From Leucosporidium creatinivorum (lineage: Eukaryota; Basidiomycota; Microbotryomycetes; Leucosporidiales; Leucosporidiaceae), in NCBI GenBank assembly GCA_001600635.1, contig BCKL01000008.1:418506-482505 (forward strand): a DNA stretch of 64,000 nt, in the 5' to 3' direction. Shown here in pieces: positions 46,001-59,311 of the stretch (positions within the stretch are counted from its first letter, which is position 1; the number at the start of each line of letters is the position of its first letter). The translations under genes and the position numbers were made by a program. The notes beneath the pieces are model-generated. The model saw nothing but the letters and a program-made list of their open reading frames with translations, did no database searches and had not been told where the DNA came from.

Positions 46001-48618
46001 TACACCACCAACAGACGCTACCGCGATCAGATCGACGCCCTCTCGGCCGACCTCGACACCACTGCGAGTGAAAGCGTCGAGCTCGAGTCGCAGGTCTCGA
46101 GTCTCGAGCAGTCCCTCTCCGANGTCAAGGCNCAGNTNACCGANGAGCGNACTCGCGCCAACCAGCTCCANATTACTCTCACCAACGCCAACTCGTGCGC
46201 CCTCGCTTTAGCTTCGTCCGCCGAGACTCTGCTGACTCGCTTCTCTCTTCCAACAGCTCTCACGACGAGACNGTCAAGCAACAGGAGACGGCTATCTCCC
46301 ACCTCCAGACCACCATCGACGAGCTCAACCACGACCTCGTCTTCGCCCGCTCGGCACACGAGACGCTCGCGGTCGAGAAGGTTGCCGTCGAATCGCAGCT
46401 CTCGCTCCTTCGCCAGCAGGCTCAGCAGACGTCGGTTGCTCTGGAGAAGAAGGCGAGGAGCTCGGAGATGCTCACTAACGAGTTGGACCTCGTCTCTCAG
46501 TGAGTTGGATGGCGGCTCGGCGTTTGAGCAGTAGGAGATCACTGACTTGCCTTGATCATCAGAGCTTACCGCGACGCCACCGAGACGAGCTCCAGCCGCG
46601 TCCATGAGCTCGAGTCTGAGCTGATGGAGGCGCGGGAGAAGATCGTCGAGCTCGAGGATGAGTTGAGTCGAGCTGAGTCGTCCGCCGAGGAGGCGAGGTG
46701 CCGCATCGACGAGCTGGAGGAGAAGCTCACTTCCGCCGACGAGTGAGCTACACCACACACACTTCGCTAACAAGTAGAGCTGACTTTACTCCCCTGCAGA
46801 TCTTACGCCGAGCTCGCCGCGCTCAACGAGAAGCACGAAGCCACCGTTGCCGAATCGACGAGTAAGCTCGAAGACGCCATCGCCAACATCGCCATCCTCA
46901 TTTCGTNTCAAGACACCCTCGAGACGAGCAAGNCCTCTTTGGAGGACGAGCTCTCGACGGTGCAGCAGGGTCTCGACTTGTCGAGGAAGGAGGAGGCCAA
47001 GCAGGCTGCTCGACTCGAGTCGCTTCAAGTCGAGCTCGAGACCATGGCCAAGTGAGTCNTTGCGGGAGCCTAGCGAGGACTGTATCGCTGATCCTCTCCT
47101 CCCGCTGCGCAGAGCCTACCAGGAGCAAGCCAAAGAGGCTGCCGAGAACCTCTNCATCGCCGAGGAGCATCTCTTCATCGCCGAGATCGACGCCGCCACT
47201 CTCAAAGAAGAGCTCGACGTCACCGANTCTGCGCTGACTGAAGAGCAGAGTCGCTCTGAGACGCTCGGACACCAGCTCGAAGGAGCCACCGAGTGAGAAG
47301 CTTCCCCAGCTCGTTTATGCTCGAGTCAACCGCTCANGAATCTCCTCCCCCGCGTCCCTACAGATCCTGCAACGCCCTCGCCGACGAGAAGGGGCGTTTC
47401 CTCTCCGCCCTCACCAGCGCCGACGCCAAGGTCGACCAGCTCTCTACCAGGACCGATGGACTCGTCGCCGACCTCGACACCTGTCGCGCCGAGAAGGCTA
47501 CCCTCGAAGGACACTCGCTCATGCTCGAACAGGATCTCTCTACCGCTCGCGGTCAGATCTCCACCGTCAATCGTAGCTTAGAAGAGGAGCAGTCCCGTGC
47601 GGCCTCGTTGAAGGCGGCTCTCGACGCCGAGAAGGAGTATGTGTGACTCGTTGCGCATCGCTGAATACACCTCGCTGACCTCTGTTAACTCCCATAGGAC
47701 CCACCACCGCGACCTCGAGCAGCTCGAGAAGCTCCAGGTGGGCTACAATGTCGTCTACCAGGCCGAGAGCCAACTCCGCTCGCACTTGAGGTCTTTCGTC
47801 AACTCGCGCGGCCTCTCCTCTTCGACCGGCTTCTCTGATTCGACGACTGGCGCGCCCCTCTCCTACATCGACTCTCTACAGACTCACCTCCTCGACCTCG
47901 ACCGTCAACTCGGCGAAGCGGCCGGCCAACTCGACTCGGCGCAGGCGCTCGCCAATCAGGTCCTCGCTTCCTTCCCCGACCACCTCATCTCCCCTCTCCA
48001 AGCCGACACCCACCGCGATGGCGAGGTCACATCCCTCGACGAGAGTCTCAGGCAGACTCTCAACCGCGTGTCGCTCCTCGTCGAAACGGCCGAGTCTGCC
48101 TCGGCGGAGCTCGAGGAGGTCATCGCGACTAGCGCCAAGCCTCCCACCGTCGACGTCGCCACCTCCACCGACTACCAGCTCGAGAAGGTGCTCGAGACGC
48201 TCGACTCGAAGCTCCGCGAGCTCGACGCCGTCCTCGCCCTCTCCGCCGAGGGAGTCACGAGCATCGATATCGCCGAGGCTCCCCTCTCTGGCCACGACCA
48301 CCTCCCCCTCCTCGTCGAGCAGATCAAAACCCGCGTGCAGTCTTTTGGGCATGTCGATGAGCAGAGGAAGAGCGAGTCGAGGCGCCTGAAGGAGGAGTTG
48401 GTGAAAGAGGTGGCCAAGCGCTCGAGGGCGGTGGTCAAGCTTAGGGAGAAGACCGAGTGAGTTCTCGATGCTGCAGCGGAGAGAGGATGAACGCTGACCT
48501 TCCCCTCACTATCCACAGGGAGACCATCAAGCTCGAGGAGCAGGTGCAGGTGCTGAAGGAGAAGCAGGGCAAGGCGCTCTCCTTCATCCAGCAGGGCGCG
48601 ATGCACCTCGAAGCTTAG
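43055..48618 (+). CDS. Large coiled-coil protein with linker-histone-like N terminus and tandemly duplicated exons
   Basis: Fourteen exons (43055-43259, 43343-43512, 43610-45033, 45101-45364, 45426-45605, 45676-45948, 46015-46194, 46257-46499, 46563-46742, 46800-47051, 47113-47292, 47364-47636, 47698-48456, 48519-48618) encode about 1,560 residues in one frame. Residues 1-125 are basic and include ASHQAIKRHLLQRQKKH, VEAGILVKPNRASFALGK, an arrangement like the globular winged-helix of linker histone H1. A low-complexity, Lys- then Asp/Glu-rich region follows, with KRKLRV and GRPKGTLAKLRKAELVDEV. From residue about 500 the protein is almost entirely heptad repeat. Each later exon starts with a similar piece (RRYQDQI, HRFQDGV, RRYRDQI, AYRDA, AYQEQ). 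Function is unknown; a chromatin-tethered or spindle-pole/kinetochore coiled coil would fit. Twelve ambiguous bases fall in its exons and two in its introns. Confidence 0.82.
45101..47636 (+). repeat. Tandem exon-pair duplications inside the coiled-coil gene
   Basis: Nine consecutive exons alternate between long (264, 273, 243, 252, 273 nt) and short (180, 180, 180, 180 nt) ones; all bounding introns are phase 2, so whole exons can be gained or lost without frame change. The short exons are exactly 60 codons each. The long-short period is about 570 bases of genomic DNA including introns. Sequence similarity between copies is visible at exon starts and in recurrent words such as TRANQL/RANQ, EELDVT and ELDLV(A/S)Q at exon ends. 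Confidence 0.78.
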
Positions 48619-49186
48619 CAGACAAGCGATAATAGTGTGTTAGTGCTTACCCTTTAGCTTGTGTATAGTAGCCTTAGTGAACTGTGAACCCGCCGTCTTC
48701 AGTGCCCTCCGCTAGCTGCCTGCGAAGGGCTGAGCTTGCGAGAACAGCGAGCAGAGGCTGTGAGAGGCTACAGGCGAGTAGAGGTCGGGGAGCAACGACT
48801 AGGGCGTGTGCTGAGCCCTGCTCCAGACTCCCGACCCATCTCATCCCCTCGCCGAAGCAAGATAGCCGAGCTTCGCGCCCAGGCAAATGGGGCTCGCTAG
48901 GCGTGAGTGAGCGTCGGCTGAACGCAGAAGACTCGCAGGAGCCCTGCGTCTTTTCAATGGGACCCTTGCTCCCTTTGACGAGCTACAGCTGAAGCAGACG
49001 ACAGCTTGGCGCTTCGACACACCTCTCGCTCGCTACCTCCCCGAGGTCCAGAAGACCGCTGCCAACGAGGGGAATGAAGCATGTACAGCGCAGTCTCGAG
49101 CTATCGTCGTCTACCTACTGCGAGAGCCATCACCTGGCAGTGGAAGGGAGGGTCAGCGAGGGCCGATCCGGCGGCGCATGGAGCAC
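48619..49186. other. Intergenic region
   Basis: 568 bases between convergent 3' ends. No gene or repeat recognised. Confidence 0.4.
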
Positions 49187-50410
49187 TCACCAAGCGTCGA
49201 GAGCATCTTCAAGGAAGGCGATGCCGTTCTCAACACTGAAACACGGACGCACAGTCAACTCAATGTCTCGACTCTGACACAGCTCCTCGAGCCATTCGCC
49301 CGCAATGTCCTCCACTCCCATCTCGGTTTCAGACCGTGGTCGAGTATCATCCCACTCCGGCATGGTGATTTGCTTGAGTGTGTTGAGACATGTCGGCGAG
49401 GCTTGCAAGGCATTTTGCAGAGGGAGCCGGGTGATTGGATTGTAGGACATGTAGGGAGGGCGGAAGCGAAGGCGAGCGACGGGCGCCGTAAGGGTGGGGA
49501 GGATGGTGGCGAGGGGAGCATCGCAATCCAACGTTAAGGATCGCAAGGCCTCGAAGCTCGACCATACGGCACTTGAGAGTTCGAAGTACGAGTTGTCGCT
49601 GGTGTAGGAGAGCGTGAACGACCTAAGCCGAGCGGTGTAGCGCAGGAGAGCCCGCTCAAGGTCGTCGACGGGCGAAGGAGACACCGGCACTCCGCAGCCG
49701 CTCAGTATTGTGAGATCCTATAGCTGCGGTAGCTCGGCCGAGGCGAGGAGTGAGGCGATTTGGGCGGGGCCGGCGAGGTAAGAGAGGGTGAGGCGGCGAA
49801 GGTTCATTCCGCGCAGGGGCGATTCGGATGGAGAAGGGTCGAACCCGATGAAGTCGAAAGTGAGATCCTCGAGGTCTGCACGTCAGGTCAGGTCAGCTAC
49901 AACGCTGTCAGTCGGACTCGCCGCGCGAAGCTCACCTTCGGCGACCGTGCACACTAGGCCTAAGGCCAAATCCAGCTTGGGCTCATCCTCCGCCACAATC
50001 TGCAGGGCGCTGAGCTCCGGCAGTACGCTCAAGAGCCCCAGCGCGCGCACTCCTTGCAGGCGTACGGCGTTCTCGGCGCCTCCGGACGTGATGCGTAGGC
50101 GAAGAGAGTGAACGCGGGAGCGCTCAGCGTCGACGGCCTTCTTCTCCGCGAGGAAGAGGTCCGCCGCAGTGCCGTCCCTCAGCCCGACGTGCCGGTACAG
50201 CTCCTCCTGCGCAAGCGCCGCCCAGAGCTTGTTGACGAGGCAGCAGCGGAGGAGGAGGCTGTAGCGCTCTGGGAAAGTGGTAAAGGAGAGTCGAGGGAGC
50301 GCCAGCTGGATGATACGCTGCAGGATTTCTGTCGGGAGCGAAGGGAGCTGGCGGGGAGCTTCAACGGGCTGAGCGGGAGGAGGGGAGCGAGCTTCGAGCG
50401 AGTTGTCCAT
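49187..50410 (-). pseudogene. F-box/leucine-rich-type gene A, interrupted by an in-frame stop
   Basis: Two exons (49936-50410 and 49187-49875) joined by a GTGAGC-CAG intron. The N terminus has an F-box-like sequence LPSLPTEILQRIIQLALP ... LLLRCCLVNKLWAALAQEELYRHV, followed by leucine-rich stretches and the family end IAFLEDALDAW. The second exon carries a TAG (positions 49718-49720 on the minus strand) in the middle of an otherwise continuous frame, after SAELPQL. F-box proteins are substrate adaptors of SCF ubiquitin ligases. With the stop the product would be about 210 residues and lack half of the repeat region, so the gene is either recently inactivated or makes a shortened F-box protein. 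Related copies lie at 59312-63707. Confidence 0.72.
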
Positions 50411-51833
50411 CCTGGTAGAGCTTCGAGGGGGGTTACTGTAGGTTGGTAGGGAGAATTAGTCGTCCTGAAGCTTCCTCTTGTCCAGCTGTACGAGAGCGAA
50501 GCGAAAACGAGGTGAAGCTGAGGAGAAAGAGAGGCGAAAGGGCGGCGAGAGGCGGAATAACGGCCGCTGTCTCCTAAGTCAGGAAACACTTTTAGGTGCA
50601 CTTTAATTGGCTGCAGGGAGCTTCAAAGGCTCTTCAGCCGATACCGTGTCCACCATGACGGGCTACAGCCACCTGCGAGCGATCTGACCTCTCCCTTCGG
50701 CGCTCGGCAGGTCCTTCAAGTTGCGAAGTCGACCTCCAGAGCCGTGAGCTCATCCCCCAGGTTGTGGAGTGACTTGAGGCGCTGGAGAAAGCTCAAACCT
50801 AGTCAGAAGATATCTGGCGGACCTTGAAGTCGACAGCGAGACGCTACGATGCTTCAATGCGCTTGAACTGCCATCGCCGAGACCTGCTCGCAAGGCTCGA
50901 ACAGAGCGCTGGCTCGGTCTGAGAGGCCGTTGAGCGTGTCGGAGGGACCTGATATGAATCTTAGCGTACCCTACTGATTCTCGACTGACTTCCGTGTTTG
51001 GATGAGCGTGAAAAGAGTCGTTCACGAACGCTCGGCGAAGCTGGCTCGGAGGAGGTTTGACTTGCTGTTGAAGAGGTCCGAGCACTCAAGCAAGCGTCGA
51101 GAAGCAACATAAGAGCGACTACTGCCTTGAAAGAGCTACAAATCTTCAGCTGCCCCCTTACTTGACCTCTTCCATCCCCTTGTCCGCCCTCTTCCACGCT
51201 TGTCCTCCTCCCGCTCACTGCTACTCGACTCGTTCTCGCTTCGACTCGCTTTCGCAGGACGGGATCAAGCTGCTAAGCGAAGGAGGACTAGAAGCTCAAG
51301 CTCACCCTCAGGCCTCACCTTCACCTACACTAAAGCTCCCTCGTCCACCCTTCGCCGCTCGCCGCCCGCTCGAACGCGCGCTCTTGGACCGACTGGAGAC
51401 GTCGGAGCTACTCTCGTGAAGTCGTAGCTGCTGTAGGGTGAGTTGAGAGCTTCTTGTGATCAGTAGGAGACTTCGGCGGTGCTGCAGTAGACTGGGAGAG
51501 GCGCTGGGAGCACGAAGCTGCTGCCCGAGAGAGGACGAGGAGGCCGGTGCACGAGAGAAAGACGCAAGGTGGAGGAGGTTGATGGGGGGAAGGGACAGAT
51601 TACGAAAGCCTATGAGCTACAGTCAATCTCGTTGCACGAGGACAGCCCGCTGACCCTCGTTTCGCACCTCGCAGCCCGTCTCGGCTCTCGCTCTCAGCTT
51701 GCCAGCTAGAGCTCGCTGTTCTCAGCGTCGTCTACCGCATCAGCCCCAAGTACGCCAGATATGCTTTCCTCCGCTTGAAGCAATGCTGACCGCTCATCGC
51801 CTCCGCAGCGCCTCCCGCGCCCTCTTCATCGCC
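50411..51833. other. Intergenic region between two F-box genes
   Basis: About 1.4 kb between divergently placed F-box genes. No intact gene seen. It holds one reversed copy of the dispersed 15-mer at 50578-50592. A leader exon and intron for the following gene are possible just before 51834 (GCTGACC near 51784 and CTCCGCAG ending near 51810). Confidence 0.45.
50578..50592 (-). repeat. Dispersed 15-mer AAAGTGTTTCCTGAC, copy 2 (reversed)
   Basis: Exact reverse-complement match to 10068-10082 and 59079-59093, about 170 bases upstream of F-box gene A. Confidence 0.6.
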
Positions 51834-53083
51834 ATGCCCGAGCTCCCGCCCGAAATCCTCCTGAAGACCTTCGAGCACTTCACCGGAAACGAGAGAACCC
51901 AGGATCTCATCGATCTTTCGAGCCTCTGCGCTGTCTCCAGAGGCTTCCTCGAGCCCGCCCGAGACGTCTTGTACCACCACCTGCGCTTCGTTTTCGACGT
52001 AATCGTAGCCGACCACAGCTCGGAAGACTTGAATCCGCGGCAGCTACTCAGCCGCAACAGTGATGGAAAGGACACCGCTCTCTGGCTCCGTTATGGGACC
52101 GTGCTGGAGACACTCACGACCTCTCCCGCGCTGGCGGCTCGCGTGCAGTCCATCTCCATCCTCTTCGACTCGCCGGACCTCGACGCGGACGAGCACCCGA
52201 CTACAATGAGCTCAAGCGGATCATTGGATTTCGGTCGCTGAAGAGGGCTGTGAAGCGTCTCCTAGAGCGTACATGGTCGCTGCTTTCGCCGAGGTTGGCA
52301 GTCAACTTCCACTACGGGCCGAGCTGGGCCGTCCAAGGGCTCATCGAGAGCTTACAAGGACGACCCAGCATGATTACACATCTTCAACATGCCGTGCAGC
52401 TGAAAGCCGACCTTCACCCCATCGAAGGCGAGTCCATCATCACCCTGCTCGGCCGCCTTCCCCACCTCGAAGTCTTGGTCCTCGTCGGCTTGCACCACGA
52501 GCCTTCCCAGTGGACAGCAGCTTTCGACTTGCAACTTCCCCTTCGCAACCTCAAGCTCTGGAACACCTCCCTCGGCGTCTTCCACGCTCTCTCCTTTGGC
52601 TCCGCCTCCACTATCGTCCACCTCAAGCTCTTCCTGTCCACCAATCTCCTCATCGACCTCTCAGCGTTCCCCAACCTCGAAACGGTGCGACTCATCACCG
52701 TCCCAGCCGACCCAGACCCTGAAGTCCCTGCAGGGGTCCGTCCAATCTCGTGGATCGCGCCCGACCCGAGCTTCATCACCACCCTCAGCCTCGGGCCCGT
52801 CATCCTGGGCGCCTCCCTCCCTACCATCCCCTACTCGGTCCAACACCTCACGCTCAGCCCCCTCCTATCCTCCGGCGTGCCCGCCACACACTCGCGCTCC
52901 TTCTTCACCTCGCTCAGCGACTTCCCTCGCTCTCACTCGGCTCTACGTTCCCTTCACCTCGTAAGTACCGAGCGTCGCAGCACGTACACCAACGCTTTTC
53001 ACCAAAAATACCGAGGTTTTCGTGCGGAGGCGGGAAGTCAGGGCGTTCGGGTTTCGGTGACCTTCGCCGACGACAAGAAGTGA
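51834..53083 (+). pseudogene. F-box/leucine-rich gene of a second subfamily, frame changed
   Basis: The first part, from the ATG at 51834, reads MPELPPEILLKTFEHF and continues DLSSLCAVSRGFLEPARDVLYHHL, an F-box followed by a helical linker. After DSPDLDADEH (about 52195) the family-like continuation DYNELKRIIGFRSLKRAVKRLL lies in another frame, running on to 53083 with regular leucine-rich strands (for example LEVLVLVGLHHEPSQWTAAF, LRNLKLWNTSLGVFHAL). No intron with GT-AG ends can explain the change. Either the copy is a pseudogene or one base is wrong in the sequence. F-box proteins of this kind (with distance-ranked LRRs) are strongly expanded in basidiomycetes. Confidence 0.7.
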
Positions 53084-53713
53084 TGGATGGGCGCTTGCTA
53101 AGGGGCTGGGAGGATAGGATGGAGCATGGCAGCTGTAATGCGCCTTTCTTAGGCAGAGCTCTTCTCGAGCTCGATCACAGAGCATGGAGCCTCGCAGCGG
53201 CCAACCTCGAGAGAACGGATCCAGCTCGGCGCAAGCTCGCTCGACTCGCTACTCTCGCGCCTCTCTGCTTCTGCTGCTCAGAGGCTCTGCGAGCAGCCTT
53301 TTTCAGCCTACACCTTTCTCTGCGCTTGCCTCATCGCCCCTCTCCTACTCTCTGGCCCCGCTCACAGCATCCTCCTCTTCAAGCGTATAGCAAGAGAGAG
53401 CCGAAGCTCACACCTGACACTCCAAAGCGGCCCCTCCTCGCCCGCCTTTCTCTCCTCGGGCCCCGGCGCCACCTTCTCACCCCCCTCCTCAAGCTTCTCA
53501 AACTTTCCCCTGGACGCCCCCAAAGCTCGGCAGGACAGCTTCGCCGAGCCGTCAGTCGATCGAGGTCGCTCGAGTTCAGTGGTCAGCAATCTGCTAGTGC
53601 TCGCTACTCAACGCGACTCTCTGACTCCCCTCGACTCCAATGATGATAATCAGAAACCCTCGTACTAGAATTGATTCTTCGTGGAAGCAAATCTACGCTC
53701 CTCTAACTCCTCT
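53084..53713. other. Intergenic region
   Basis: 630 bases between the convergent 3' ends of the F-box gene and ADE12. A long run of Leu/Ser/Pro-rich frame seen here on the + strand has no family features and is considered random. Confidence 0.4.
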
Positions 53714-55573
<1,860 letters not shown>

Positions 55574-56043
55574 CTGTAGGTCGATAGTACGAGGCGCAGG
55601 AGAAGAGCGAGAAGGGAGAGGGAAGCGGGTGAGCGGGAGATATCTCTGGAGAGCTGATTTGAAGAAGAAGAGCGTACGGTGGACTGAGGTACAGAACAAG
55701 TCCTGAGGGAGCAGTGTACATCGATTGAGTACAGCTGTACAGGGATAGAAGCGAGAGAAGAGGTCGACTCACCGATACGGTCACAGCGCAAGCCTGCTCG
55801 AGCGCTGGCGTGCTCGACATACACTGCCAAGCCGCAGCTTCTGCACCTCTGTACTTCGAGCTCAAATTGGCCCTACTCGACGAGTAAGCAGCTTCTTCAA
55901 ATCTCTATCAAAATCTAATTGAGGATTAGAGAGCTCAGTAGACGTTCAATTGTTCTCAGCTTATCACCTCTCCCTCTCTCCTTCTCCCCACACGCTCGAG
56001 CTCCGTCGCTCTCGTCTCTCTCCAACTCAGGCGAACGACTCGG
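55574..56043. promoter_or_regulatory. Shared upstream region of ADE12 (-) and the septin-like gene (+)
   Basis: 470 bases between divergent starts. The frame before ADE12 is open further upstream to 55699 but codes for non-conserved residues. The repeat-like GTACAGCTGTACAGG palindrome lies at about 55729-55743. Confidence 0.4.
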
Positions 56044-58706
56044 ATGGACTACAGCTGGGAAGGGTCCATCATCTCCCTCTCAGATTCCTGTACCTCGTCA
56101 GCCTCCTCCCTCTTCTCCACCCGCCCTTCTTCTCCCACTCCAACTACCGCACAGCAGCACGCTCTCAACGCCACCTCGTCGCAGGAGTCTCTCGATTCGG
56201 CCTCGCCAACTCGAGCTGCAGCAGAGCAGTCACAACAGGATCCATCATCTACCTCTGCTCCACACTCGCCTACAGCAGCGTCCTCTTCCCCTCCCGCTGC
56301 TCACCATTCACGCGCACGCGACTCTCCTTCGCCTGCTCGTCCTCACCGGCGTCAGAGGACTAGTACAGGAGGGTCCATCGCTTCGGATGCAGGGTCTTCG
56401 CATCATTCTCATTCCGAGAGTGGAATGACTAGTAGTGAGGAAGGGGAGGGAGAGGAGGAGGGGACAGGGGAGAGCAACTTGCTCATGCCGAGCATGAGGA
56501 TCAGTATGGCGAGGATGCCCGCTCGGGATCGGGCGGCGGACAGGGAGAAGGGAACGAGTGCAAGAGTTGGAAGCGAAGGACACGGATGGCCCAAGCCCAA
56601 CGAAGCCATTAATCGAACGCCGAGCACGACGATCCTCCTGCTCGGCAAGACTTCGCAGGAGCGCCAAACCCTCGCTCGGCTGCTCTTCAGGAGTTCGCCA
56701 CATCACCAACACGAGGAGAGGGAGCGCGCAAGGCAACCCTCATTCGCCACCACGGAAGACGGCGCCTCCGAGGCCGGCTTCGGCGACCACGACCAGATGT
56801 CGGCTTCCTTCCTCTCCACCGCCAGCGCGGGCGTCTCTCTCGCGTCGGATCACTCGAGATCCTCTTCCTCCTCCCATCGCCTCTCTACGGCACACACCGA
56901 CCCGCCTACCTCACCTCACCCCCACGCCGAGCACTCGGTCTTTTCCTCCCTCCCCTCCTCCTCGGCACTCACCTTCCTCCAGCCCTCCTGCATCCCGGAA
57001 CTCACTCCCACCTCTCTCCTTCCCTCCTCCCACACCACCGCCCTCCTCACCACCTCCACCGCCGAGCTCGCCACCGCTCTCCGAACGCCGCTGGAGAAGC
57101 TGGAGAGCAAGCTCAATCCTCTGTACCCTACGAGTCGAGGTCTGGGCGAGTTGGTTAGCTCAGTTCTCGCGGATAGTGATGGAATGAACGCATGCTTCAT
57201 GCTCATGTCGTCTCGTACGTTCTTTCTGCCTTCCCTTTCCCCCTGCGCGCTGACCTCCCTCCGTCTCTTCCAGCTCCCACCCCACTCGAAATCGCCCTCG
57301 CGCGCACCCTCTCACCTCTTATCCCTCTCTACCCGGTCCTCGTCCTTCCGCCAAACCCAAGCGCCGGTAAGAAGGACGCCAAGAAGCAGAAGACGGACGC
57401 TCTCGTCCAAGCTGTGGGAGTGCAGCTGGGAAGGGGAGGAGTGCGTTGGGTAGACGCCGGAGAGGGAAAGGGAGCAGAGATCTTCCTCCTGCCGCACGAG
57501 GTCTTCACCTCGCCCACCTCTGCCGACGACGGCGAGCTCCCCTCCGCCTCCGCCGAGCCGTCCGCGCCGACCTCCCTCTCCTCTTCGCAAGAGCTGCCGC
57601 ACCCTCCTCCTATTCTTTCCACCCCCGCCTCTTCCTCCCTCTCGTCCCTCCCCTCTTCCTCGCGCCAAATCTCCCGCTCCCACTCCAACACCTCCCTCCG
57701 CTCGGCCACCAGTTCGGCGTCGGCATCGTCCTCTGCTGGTACCGGATCGTCCCGCTCGGTCGGCAGTGAGGCAGGAAACCTCGGGAAGTTGAGGAAGCTG
57801 ATTGAAAGCGGAGAGGGGAGGGAGAGGATGAGGAGGGAGAGGGTCGATTGCTTCTTGGAGTGGAGGGAGGTCGAGGTGGCTGCTCGTGGTGGTCACGTCG
57901 GTGGCGGAGCCGGGGAAGTGAGAGAAGATCTGGAGAGGTGGGGAGAGGAGCCGTGGGAGCTGGCAGGAGGAGCAGGAGCGGCGAGGAGGAGGGAGGAGAG
58001 GGAGTTGGGATTTTCGAGGAGGGTGGGCGAGAGGCGCGGGGAGCTGCAGCGGACTCGTGCTGCTCGCGCTGGAGGGGAGGAGGACGAGAAGCACCAGCAG
58101 CGGCAACACGCACCCGCTTCCTCCTCCCTCTTCACCGACCCGACCACCCCGCGCTGCATCGACCGTTCGGCGCTCTTGCTTCCTCCTTTCTCCTTCCCCT
58201 CTGCACCTCCCTCTTCTTCTTGCCCCGGTGGTTCGCTCCCCTCCTCCTCCTCATCGAACGCGCAAACACCACTCTCCCCCTCCCTCGCCTCTTCCCTTCA
58301 CTCCGCACCCTCGGCGCTCCCCCTCGCCTTCAGAGGAGCCGTCCCAGACCCGTTCCACCTCCCCTCCCTACTCCACCTCGTAGGGCTCAACATCCGCCTC
58401 GCCCTGCTGCCCATCTCCCACGGCCCTTCCCCCCTGCACTCGACCCCAGCCTCCCTCTCAGCCTCTCTCTCCTCCTCCGAGAAGCCTTCCCCCACCTCCT
58501 CACCTTCCCACCACCAGCACCACCAAAGACCCTCAGCAGCAGGATGGACCGCCGCCTTCCTCTCTGTCGGAGTCGTCTTCCTCGCGGGTGTTGTGGTGGG
58601 CGCTGGGATTGGTTCGGCGGGCGGAGGAGCGGGAGCAGAGGGAGCAGGAGCGGGATGGGCAGCGGTTGGGGCGGTGGGGAGGGGGTGGAGGGTGGGTAGG
58701 TGGTAG
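56044..58706 (+). CDS. Degenerate septin-type G-domain protein with C-terminal membrane helix
   Basis: Two exons (56044-57214, 57274-58706) give 867 residues. A Ser-rich N terminus of about 190 residues is followed by TTILLLGKTSQERQTLARLLF, which resembles a weakened Walker A/P-loop. Residues about 375-430 read ACFMLMSSPPTPLEIALARTLSPLIPLYPVLVLPP, resembling the septin stretch between switch II and the NKAD-like motif. Near the C terminus AFRGAVPDPFHLPSLLHLVGLNIRLALLP recalls the septin segment before the C-terminal helix. A hydrophobic helix WTAAFLSVGVVFLAGVVVGAGIGS follows, with a Gly/Ala tail. The P-loop lacks the second Gly of GxxxxGKS, so GTP binding is doubtful. Very long Ser/Pro inserts separate the pieces. 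The assignment is by pattern only; a membrane-attached pseudo-septin is the best guess. Confidence 0.55.
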
Positions 58707-59311
58707 TTGGCCGTCTCAGTGGAGCGCGGAGTGTGATGCGAGGGTGGGTATAAAGCAGCCGAGAAGGAGCGGCGCCGGCGAGGAAGGATAGCTCGGACGA
58801 AGGAGGGGAGAGGCTGTTGATGTACCATGATACTTGCTCTGGTCTTAATCGTTTGGAACGACTCTTCTATGTATAGTTGTAGCTGGACAGCTCTGTGTTC
58901 TTGTTTGTAACTTGCTGATCCTTTTGAACGATGCCGGCTCGGGGAAGCTCTCGAGAGCTGACCTCGAGCGGCTCTCTCTGCTCTGCTCGCGCCGCCAAAG
59001 CCTTAGGGTAGTGTCGAGCACCTTTGAGAGCACTTCCCAGCTTTTCGAGCCTCGCAGTACAGATTGGAGCGCACCCTTAAAGTGTTTCCTGACTGTTTCG
59101 AATTCTTAACCAGTACAGACAGTTCGCGGGCAGACGGGGTTTGCCCTCTACTCGAGTCGATTCGCCTGGGCAGCGTGGTCGAAGCGCTACAGAGCTCGTG
59201 AGCAATCGAGGGTGGAAGACGACGAGCCTCAAGGGCAGGCCTGCAAGCTTTAAGCTCGAGTAGTGAGCCAAGCTCGGCGATGCTCCTTGCACGGGTTCTG
59301 CAGCTCCGAAC
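58707..59311. other. Intergenic region
   Basis: 605 bases without a recognised gene. Contains the dispersed 15-mer at 59079-59093. Confidence 0.4.
59079..59093 (+). repeat. Dispersed 15-mer AAAGTGTTTCCTGAC, copy 3
   Basis: Exact match to 10068-10082, located about 230 bases upstream of the F-box fragment. Confidence 0.6.

Noticed and set aside
49718-49720. Stop-codon reassignment of TAG
   Set aside because: Intact genes here (URA3, TPT1, the coiled-coil gene, palC neighbours) end with TAG or would be extended otherwise, so TAG is an ordinary stop in this genome.
53184-53643. Possible gene between the F-box copy and ADE12
   Set aside because: The Leu/Ser/Pro-rich frame has no recognised motif, no splice structure, and both neighbours end here convergently.
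57312-58109. Leu/Pro-rich minus-strand frame of 265 codons
   Set aside because: Antisense of the Ser-rich part of the septin-like gene; no start context, motif or intron support.
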